A stretch of DNA of 9,631 nt, from the NCBI GenBank assembly GCA_026982835.1, contig JALSGI010000792.1, positions 1-9,631 of the forward strand, written 5' to 3'. The notes under the pieces were generated by a model. That model searched no databases and was not told the DNA's origin. It saw only the letters and a program-made list of their open reading frames with translations. Shown here one piece after another: positions 6,479 through 9,631 of the stretch. Numbering within the stretch: the stretch's first letter is position 1; every line of letters starts with the position of its first letter. This DNA comes from Planctomycetota bacterium (lineage in GTDB: Bacteria; Planctomycetota; Planctomycetia; Pirellulales; S012-138). The translations under genes were made by a program, and so were the position numbers.

Positions 6479-7915
6479 TCAGCGCCCTGCGGCGGCCTTG
6501 GGCGGGCGGCGTGTCGAGGCGGGCCAGCGCCAGTAAGCCTGACCGGCTGCCGGATTGATCGGCGAGCGCGGCAGCGTGGCGTTCCAGCGGAGCAGTTTTT
6601 CGGCCAGTTGTTCCACCAGTTCCGGGTGCTCCGAGGCGATGTTGTCCCGCTCGCCCGGATCGCGCACCACGTTATAAAGCTCCACGCGGCTGCGGTCGGG
6701 GTTCATCAGCAACTTGAAATCGCCCTGGCGAATAGCCAGCCGGGGCGGATGGTGCCACGGGTGCCCAAACACCCGGTAGCGCCACTCCCAGTAGCAGGCC
6801 CGGCGGCGCTTCCGCACCGCTCCCAGCCACACATCGCTCATGTCCTCGCCGTCCAGGGCCAGGTTCTCGGGCACCTCCACTCCGGCCAGCCGACACAACG
6901 TAGGCAGAAAATCCACGCCGTTGACCACCGTGGTGTCGTTCACCTTGCCGGCCGGCACGTGTCCCGGCCAACGCAAAATAAACGGCACGCGGATGCCCCC
7001 TTCGTAGATGCTACGCTTGCGTCCTCGCAGCGGGCCGGTGCTCCCCACCCCGCTGTGGGCGGCGTTGCGAATCTGAAAATCCTCCGGTCCGTTGTCGCTG
7101 GAAAAAATCACCAGCGTCCGTCGGCCTGCGGGAAGCTGGTCCAGTTGCTCCACGAAGCGGCCGATCTGCCGGTCCATCTCCAGCAAGGCGGCGTAGTAGA
7201 TTTGGGCCACGCCGTAGAACTTCACTCCGCCGGGGTGGAACCGCTTCACCCGCTCCAGTTGTTCCGGCGAGGGATTCAGCGTGGCATGCACGTCCGAAAG
7301 CCACACGTTGACGTAAAAAGGGCCGTCCTGGTGCCGGCGGATGAACTCCAGGGCGGCTTGCAGGATGTCGCGGGTGGCGTGGGGGCGATTGCGGGGGTTC
7401 CAAATATCCAGCGGCGGCACGCCGGGGATGCTGCTGAACTGTTCGGTCCGATAGACATCCACGCCGTACTCCTTGGGCGGAATGTTGCCCAGGTGCCACT
7501 TGCCGAAATGGGCCGTGGTGTAGCCGGCCCGCTTGAGCAGGTCGGTGAGCGTTACCACGTCGGGGTCCAGGGCATCGGGCATCCCCCGCAGGGCGTTGGT
7601 TTTGTGCCGGGCAAAGTGGCCGAAGACCCGATGCCGGGCCGGGTACTGGCCCGTCATGATCCCCACCCGACTGGGCGAGCAGACCGATCCGGCCACGTAG
7701 AACTGCGTAAACAGGGTTCCCTGCCGGGCCAGGCGATCCAGGTTGGGCGTGCGTACCCGCGGGTTGCCGTAGCAGCTCAGATCGCCCCAGCCCAGGTCGT
7801 CGGCGAAGATGAACACCACGTTGGGCCGCAACGGCTTTTCCGGTTCGGCTCCTCGGGCACCCAGGGCGCCTGCGGCGACCAGTACCAAGGCGGGTAACAA
7901 GCAGGTAGTTCGCAT
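6479..7915 (-). CDS. Secreted sulfatase (formylglycine-dependent, arylsulfatase/GALNS-like)
   Basis: The 478-residue enzyme hydrolyses sulfate esters, probably on polysaccharides or glycosaminoglycan-like substrates. Residues 1-23 are a Sec signal peptide (MRTTCLLPALVLVAAGALG), so it acts outside the cytoplasm. Metal ligands Asp39-Asp40 are in FADDLGWGD. The maturation motif is CSPSR (79-83), with Cys79 to be oxidised to formylglycine. GKWHLG (138-143) supplies Lys139 and His141. DVH with His210, DNG with Asp274-Asn275 and the GRKRSIYEGG region with Lys300 complete the site. I chose the ATG at 7915, preceded by GGAG at 8 nt; a TTG at 7954 would add 13 residues before the signal peptide. Loss of mid-domain insertions keeps it near the short end of the family. 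It converges with the methyltransferase and follows the repeat-rich region. The exact substrate cannot be told. Confidence 0.94.
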   Translation of the reverse strand: MRTTCLLPALVLVAAGALGARGAEPEKPLRPNVVFIFADDLGWGDLSCYGNPRVRTPNLDRLARQGTLFTQFYVAGSVCSPSRVGIMTGQYPARHRVFGHFARHKTNALRGMPDALDPDVVTLTDLLKRAGYTTAHFGKWHLGNIPPKEYGVDVYRTEQFSSIPGVPPLDIWNPRNRPHATRDILQAALEFIRRHQDGPFYVNVWLSDVHATLNPSPEQLERVKRFHPGGVKFYGVAQIYYAALLEMDRQIGRFVEQLDQLPAGRRTLVIFSSDNGPEDFQIRNAAHSGVGSTGPLRGRKRSIYEGGIRVPFILRWPGHVPAGKVNDTTVVNGVDFLPTLCRLAGVEVPENLALDGEDMSDVWLGAVRKRRRACYWEWRYRVFGHPWHHPPRLAIRQGDFKLLMNPDRSRVELYNVVRDPGERDNIASEHPELVEQLAEKLLRWNATLPRSPINPAAGQAYWRWPASTRRPPKAAAGR

Positions 7916-7977
7916 GGCATCAGCTCCGGAAAAGAGGCTGGGCGTGATTGTCAACCTTTGCTCCGCGCTTGTGCGTG

Positions 7978-7991
7978 TACGTGTTTAGCGT
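7978..7991 (+). repeat. TACGTGTTTAGCGT module
   Basis: This 14-bp sequence is identical to 9506-9519 and recurs inverted with one change (TACGTGTTTAACGT) at 8253-8266. In the copy at 9506 it directly follows a palindrome, so it is probably the end of a longer composite element, here separated from the rest. Confidence 0.7.
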
Positions 7992-8079
7992 ATCGCCGAT
8001 GACTTTGTTTCGGGAAGAACTCTCCCGGGGAGTGCCGTTCTCCTCCGGCTGGCCGGTTTGGTGCACGAATCGGCGTTTT

Positions 8080-8105
8080 TTCTTGCAACCGGCGAGCCGC
8101 CAGCT
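8080..8105 (+). repeat. Left arm of a 26-bp inverted repeat
   Basis: This stretch is the reverse complement of 8270-8295 with one mismatch (at 8282). The pair encloses 164 bp holding palindromes 2 and 3. GCGTTT occurs just outside both arms (8073-8078 and 8299-8304), though not directly abutting them, so a target-site duplication is only a weak possibility. Confidence 0.78.
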
Positions 8106-8116
8106 TCAGCCAGCGG
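8091..8116 (-). repeat. Palindromic element 1 (wobble-paired)
   Basis: Read on the minus strand: arm CCGCTGGC, loop TGAA, arm GCTGGCGG, then CTCGCC. As RNA in this orientation all eight positions pair, two as G-U wobbles; the plus-strand RNA would have two C-A mismatches. Confidence 0.72.
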
Positions 8117-8148
8117 AGAAAAATAACGCAATGTGCTTATTCGGCTCT

Positions 8149-8174
8149 CCCCGGGCTAAAGCCCGGGGCTCGCC
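8149..8174 (+). repeat. Palindromic element 2
   Basis: Arm CCCCGGGC (8149-8156), loop TAAA, arm GCCCGGGG (8161-8168), then CTCGCC. There are eight perfect pairs. It begins 3 bp before element 3, in the same orientation. Confidence 0.85.
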
Positions 8175-8204
8175 AACCGCGTGCTGACGCACGCGGCTCG
8201 CCGG
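8175..8204 (+). repeat. Palindromic element 3, left member of an inverted pair around the second SDR
   Basis: The 26-bp element is 8177-8202: arm CCGCGTGC, loop TGAC, arm GCACGCGG, then CTCGCC. With two flanking bases on each side it is the reverse complement of 9354-9383 at 29 of 30 positions, differing only in the loop. The pair brackets the SDR gene at 8528-9307. Confidence 0.87.
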
Positions 8205-8250
8205 ACAAAAATCAACTCTTTTTGCTCTGGAAACACTCCGTCTTATGCTG

Positions 8251-8295
8251 GCACGTTAAACACGTACGAAGCTGGCGGCTCACCGGTTGCAAGAA
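8251..8295 (-). repeat. Inverted, truncated composite repeat
   Basis: On the minus strand this reads TTCTTGCAACCGG-TGAGCC, CGCCAGCT, then TCG and TACGTGTTTAACGTGC. It matches the order seen at 9470-9521 (TTCTTGC, CGGCGAGCC, palindrome, TACGTGTTTAGCGTGC) but with half of the palindrome missing. Confidence 0.7.
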
Positions 8296-8337
8296 TTAGC
8301 GTTTGTTCTCACTTCGGAGCGGCAGCTCCGGCGCAAG
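8289..8337 (+). repeat. Second hairpin module, copy 1
   Basis: GCAAGAATTAGCGTTTGTTCTCAC (split here only by its own length: GCAAGAATTAG then CGTTTGTTCTCAC) is followed by the hairpin CGGAGC (8315-8320), loop GGCA, GCTCCG (8325-8330), then CGCAAG. The same order occurs at 8404-8450 with a different stem. Confidence 0.72.
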
Positions 8338-8361
8338 CCGCAGGTCGCAAGCCGCAAGCCG
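8332..8361 (+). repeat. CGCAAGCCG repeated three times
   Basis: CGCAAGCCG occurs at 8332-8340, 8346-8354 and 8353-8361. It is a short irregular tandem repeat following the first GGNA-loop hairpin module. Confidence 0.65.
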
Positions 8362-8372
8362 ATTTCATCTCT

Positions 8373-8398
8373 CCCCCCGCTAACGCGGGGGGCTCTTG
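8373..8398 (+). repeat. Palindromic element 4
   Basis: Arm CCCCCCGC (8373-8380), loop TAAC, arm GCGGGGGG (8385-8392), then CTCTTG in place of CTCGCC. The eight pairs are perfect. Confidence 0.83.
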
Positions 8399-8403
8399 GT
8401 TGT

Positions 8404-8450
8404 GCAAGTTAACGTTTGTTCTCACCCCGGTGCGGAAGCACCACCGCAAG
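8404..8450 (+). repeat. Second hairpin module, copy 2
   Basis: GCAAGTTAACG then TTTGTTCTCAC, followed by the hairpin GGTGC (8429-8433), loop GGAA, GCACC (8438-8442), then CGCAAG (8445-8450). Compared with copy 1 the stem bases are replaced but pairing and the GGNA loop are kept. Confidence 0.72.
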
Positions 8451-8475
8451 ACCCAAGACCCACGACCCAAGACCC
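8448..8475 (+). repeat. Heptamer tandem repeat, AAGACCC x4
   Basis: There are four head-to-tail 7-bp units: AAGACCC, AAGACCC, ACGACCC, AAGACCC. The 7-bp period is not a multiple of three, in keeping with non-coding DNA. It runs straight into the degenerate palindrome 5. Confidence 0.88.
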
Positions 8476-8499
8476 ACACGCTGACGTGCGGGGCTCTGT
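8474..8499 (+). repeat. Palindromic element 5 (degenerate)
   Basis: Arm CCACACGC, loop TGAC, arm GTGCGGGG, then CTCTGT. Only some positions pair, but loop, spacing and tail fit the family. It ends 28 bp before the second SDR's stop codon. Confidence 0.5.
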
Positions 8500-8527
8500 A
8501 TCCCTCCAAGCCCCCACGCCCGCTCCC

Positions 8528-9307
8528 TCAGGCCAGCGTGCGCCCGCCGTCGATCACAAACACCGAGCCGGTGATATAGCTGGCCGCATCGCTGGCCAGC
8601 AGCACGGCCAGCGGGCCGATCTCCTCGGGCGTGCCCATCCGACCCAGGGGAATCTCCTGTTCAATATCGTGCTGGAGCTGGGGGCGTTGTTCAAACCAGC
8701 GGCGGTTCGTGTCGGTGAGAAACGCGCCGGGGGCGATGGCGTTGACCGTCACGCCATAAGGGGCCCAATCGGCCGCCGTGGCCTTGGTGAACATCACCAG
8801 CGCGGCCTTGGCCGTCTCGTAGCTTCGGCCCTTGATGTGCGGCACGGCGATCATGGCGCAAATGCTGGCCACGTTGATAATCCGCCCCCAACGGCGCGGC
8901 AGCATCGCCCCGCCCAGCAGCTTGGTGCAGACGAACGCCTGGTTGAGGTTCAAGTCGATGATCCGCAACCACTCCTCCAGCGGCATCTCCTCGGTGGGGA
9001 TGTCGATCCGCCGCCCGCCCACGTTGTTGATCAGAATATCCGGCACACCGTGTTGCTGGAGCACCTGCTGGCACATGACCTCGGCCCCTTGCGGGGTGGA
9101 AAGATCGGCCGCCAGCGTGTGGCAGGTGATCTGCTCATCGCGCAAGCGGGAGGCGGCTTCGCCCAACTTTTCTTCGTCGCGGGAGGCGATCACCAACTCG
9201 GCTCCGGCCTGGCCCAACGCCTGGGCCATGGCAAACCCCAGCCCGCGACTGCCACCGGTCACCACGGCTTTTTTTCCTTTGAGGTTCAAGCGGTCCCAGA
9301 AACTCAT
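8528..9307 (-). CDS. SDR family oxidoreductase (gluconate 5-dehydrogenase / 3-oxoacyl-ACP reductase-like)
   Basis: This is a full-length classical SDR of 259 residues. TGGSRGLG (17-24) binds the cofactor, and ASRDEEKL (41-48) with Arg43 suggests NADP(H). AADLS (66-70) and NNVGG (94-98) follow. The catalytic residues are Ser148, Tyr163 and Lys167 (YETAK). APG (192-194) precedes the substrate loop, and ITGSVFVIDGG (245-255) is the usual C-terminal strand. The N-terminus MSFWDRLNLKGKKAVVTGGS resembles sugar-acid dehydrogenases such as gluconate 5-dehydrogenase, but substrate cannot be assigned. GGAG lies about 9-12 nt before the ATG at 9307. A palindrome (9356-9381) lies 48 bp upstream and may be in the 5' leader. 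The gene stands alone between repeat blocks and is not closely related to the SDR at 4558-5232. Confidence 0.94.
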   Translation of the reverse strand: MSFWDRLNLKGKKAVVTGGSRGLGFAMAQALGQAGAELVIASRDEEKLGEAASRLRDEQITCHTLAADLSTPQGAEVMCQQVLQQHGVPDILINNVGGRRIDIPTEEMPLEEWLRIIDLNLNQAFVCTKLLGGAMLPRRWGRIINVASICAMIAVPHIKGRSYETAKAALVMFTKATAADWAPYGVTVNAIAPGAFLTDTNRRWFEQRPQLQHDIEQEIPLGRMGTPEEIGPLAVLLASDAASYITGSVFVIDGGRTLA

Positions 9308-9353
9308 GGAGTGGTTCTCCGTTGGATAGTGGAAAAGTGGCAGGCTCTACCGC

Positions 9354-9383
9354 CCGGCGAGCCGCGTGCGTGAGCACGCGGTT
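9354..9383 (-). repeat. Palindromic element 6, right member of the inverted pair around the second SDR
   Basis: On the minus strand: arm CCGCGTGC, loop TCAC, arm GCACGCGG, then CTCGCC. The 30-bp stretch differs from the complement of 8175-8204 by one loop base. It points toward the SDR start codon. Confidence 0.87.
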
Positions 9384-9421
9384 TTTCACAAAACGGCACG
9401 AATGCTACTTTGGCTTAGCAA

Positions 9422-9447
9422 CCGGGAGCTTACGCTCCCGGCTCGCC
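9422..9447 (+). repeat. Palindromic element 7
   Basis: Arm CCGGGAGC (9422-9429), loop TTAC, arm GCTCCCGG (9434-9441), then CTCGCC. The eight pairs are perfect. It overlaps the start of composite repeat copy 2. Confidence 0.85.
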
Positions 9448-9505
9448 GGTTTGGTGCACAAATGGGCTTTTTTCTTGCCTCGGCGAGCCCCCGGCTTTAG
9501 CCGGG
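9445..9505 (+). repeat. Composite repeat, copy 2
   Basis: GCCGGTTTGGTGCAC, AAATGGGC, TTTTTTCTTGC and CGGCGAGCC match 8052-8116 in order. Here the closing palindrome is followed directly by TACGTGTTTAGCGT, suggesting this is the most complete copy in the window. Confidence 0.8.
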
Positions 9506-9507
9506 TA
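9482..9507 (-). repeat. Palindromic element 8
   Basis: On the minus strand: arm CCCGGC, loop TAAA, arm GCCGGG, two bases, then CTCGCC. Six pairs are perfect; the outer two positions do not pair well, but spacing to CTCGCC is kept. Confidence 0.75.
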
Positions 9508-9609
9508 CGTGTTTAGCGTGCTATCAATGATTATTGTGTTTGTGCTGGAGGCGTTCCCTTGTGAGAAAACGCCCAACAAAACCAACACTCTTTTCCGCTG
9601 CTTCGGCTC

Positions 9610-9624
9610 GGCGGGAGCCTCGCC
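9610..9624. repeat. Edge hairpin GGCGGGAGCCTCGCC
   Basis: Six pairs form including one G-T, with a 3-nt loop. An alternative fold pairs GGGAG (9613-9617) with CTCCC (9625-9629). It shares CTCGCC with the palindromes but not their arm-loop-arm order, so it may be a different repeat cut by the edge. Confidence 0.45.
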
Positions 9625-9631
9625 CTCCCAG

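Larger units (their letters stand above)
8052..8116 (+). repeat. Composite repeat, copy 1 (direct copy at 9445-9505)
   Basis: It starts with GCCGGTTTGGTGCAC, continues with AAT-n-GGC, TTTTTTCTTGC and CGGCGAGCC, and ends in a palindrome. The order and most bases match 9445-9505, with small indels around 8075 and 8087. The palindrome arms differ between the two copies. Confidence 0.8.
7916..8527. repeat. Repeat-dense intergenic region between the sulfatase and the second SDR
   Basis: These 612 bp lie between the sulfatase start and the second SDR's stop. From about 7975 on they are almost wholly built of short repeats: five palindromes of one 26-bp family, two copies of a second hairpin module, pieces of a longer composite repeat in both orientations, and a heptamer tandem repeat. 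Open frames here (for example 7948-8187 and 8181-8579, + strand) are translated repeats without RBS or family features. No gene is called. Confidence 0.85.
9308..9631. repeat. Repeat-dense non-coding region to the right edge
   Basis: These 324 bp contain three palindromes of the 26-bp family, the second copy of the composite repeat, the TACGTGTTTAGCGT module and an edge hairpin. No ORF has an RBS or family features. On the minus strand, CGTTTTCTCAC (9571-9561) resembles the CGTTTGTTCTCAC module of the other region. Confidence 0.8.

Noticed and set aside
6200..7897. Rightward 565-residue open frame opposite the sulfatase
   Set aside because: It is antisense to a sulfatase with a complete active site and has no family features.
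7916..7954. TTG start adding 13 residues to the sulfatase, and TTGACA at 7949-7954 as a -35 box
   Set aside because: The ATG at 7915 has an RBS and starts a clean signal peptide. No -10 box lies at suitable spacing from the TTGACA.
8149..8202. Palindromes 2 and 3 as tandem intrinsic terminators
   Set aside because: Neither is followed by a T-run, and the same element occurs in both orientations and upstream of genes, which fits a dispersed repeat better.
8091..8499. CRISPR array
   Set aside because: The repeats differ in sequence and orientation, spacing is irregular and there are no constant-length spacers.

Overview
The window looks like chromosomal DNA from a GC-rich Planctomycete, probably Pirellulales-like. 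This rests on recalled family resemblance and not on a search. The pointers are a secreted formylglycine-type sulfatase, a stand-alone 'release-factor-like' GGQ protein, a planctomycete-style ResB-like protein, an HTH protein with a long acidic Ser/Asp/Leu-rich linker, and intergenic DNA full of short GC-rich palindromes. I see no tRNA, rRNA, CRISPR array, transposase or phage gene.

Layout. Positions 1-3061 are read leftward. A small exported protein of unknown function (2693-3061) is tightly coupled to an HTH protein with a C-terminal membrane segment (1271-2689). After a 243-bp gap with a possible terminator and a TATAAT box comes a ResB-like cytochrome c biogenesis protein, cut by the left edge (1-1027). 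A 318-bp divergent intergenic region follows. Positions 3380-6438 hold a rightward cluster with short gaps: queC, queD, a short SDR oxidoreductase, an RF-1-domain (GGQ) protein and a SAM methyltransferase. queC and queD make the 7-deazaguanine precursor of queuosine (preQ0). The GGQ protein suggests ribosome rescue or nascent-chain release, so the cluster has a translation flavour, although the SDR and methyltransferase have no assigned substrate. Strong potential hairpins sit just before queC and across the queC stop codon. A secreted sulfatase (6479-7915, leftward) converges on the cluster 40 bp downstream. A second SDR (8528-9307, leftward) lies between two repeat-dense regions.

The most unusual part is the non-coding DNA at about 7975-8527 and 9354-9631. 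It holds eight copies (some degenerate) of a 26-bp element: an 8-nt arm, a 4-nt TNAM loop, a complementary 8-nt arm, then CTCGCC or a relative. The arm sequences differ between copies while pairing is mostly kept, so structure seems to be maintained rather than sequence. These palindromes sit inside longer composite repeats in both orientations. They include a 30-bp inverted pair on either side of the second SDR gene and a 26-bp inverted pair enclosing two palindromes. A second hairpin module (GTTTGTTCTCAC followed by a hairpin with a GGNA loop) and an AAGACCC heptamer tandem repeat are also present. They resemble REP-like, possibly RAYT-mobilised, sequences, but no mobilising enzyme is in the window.
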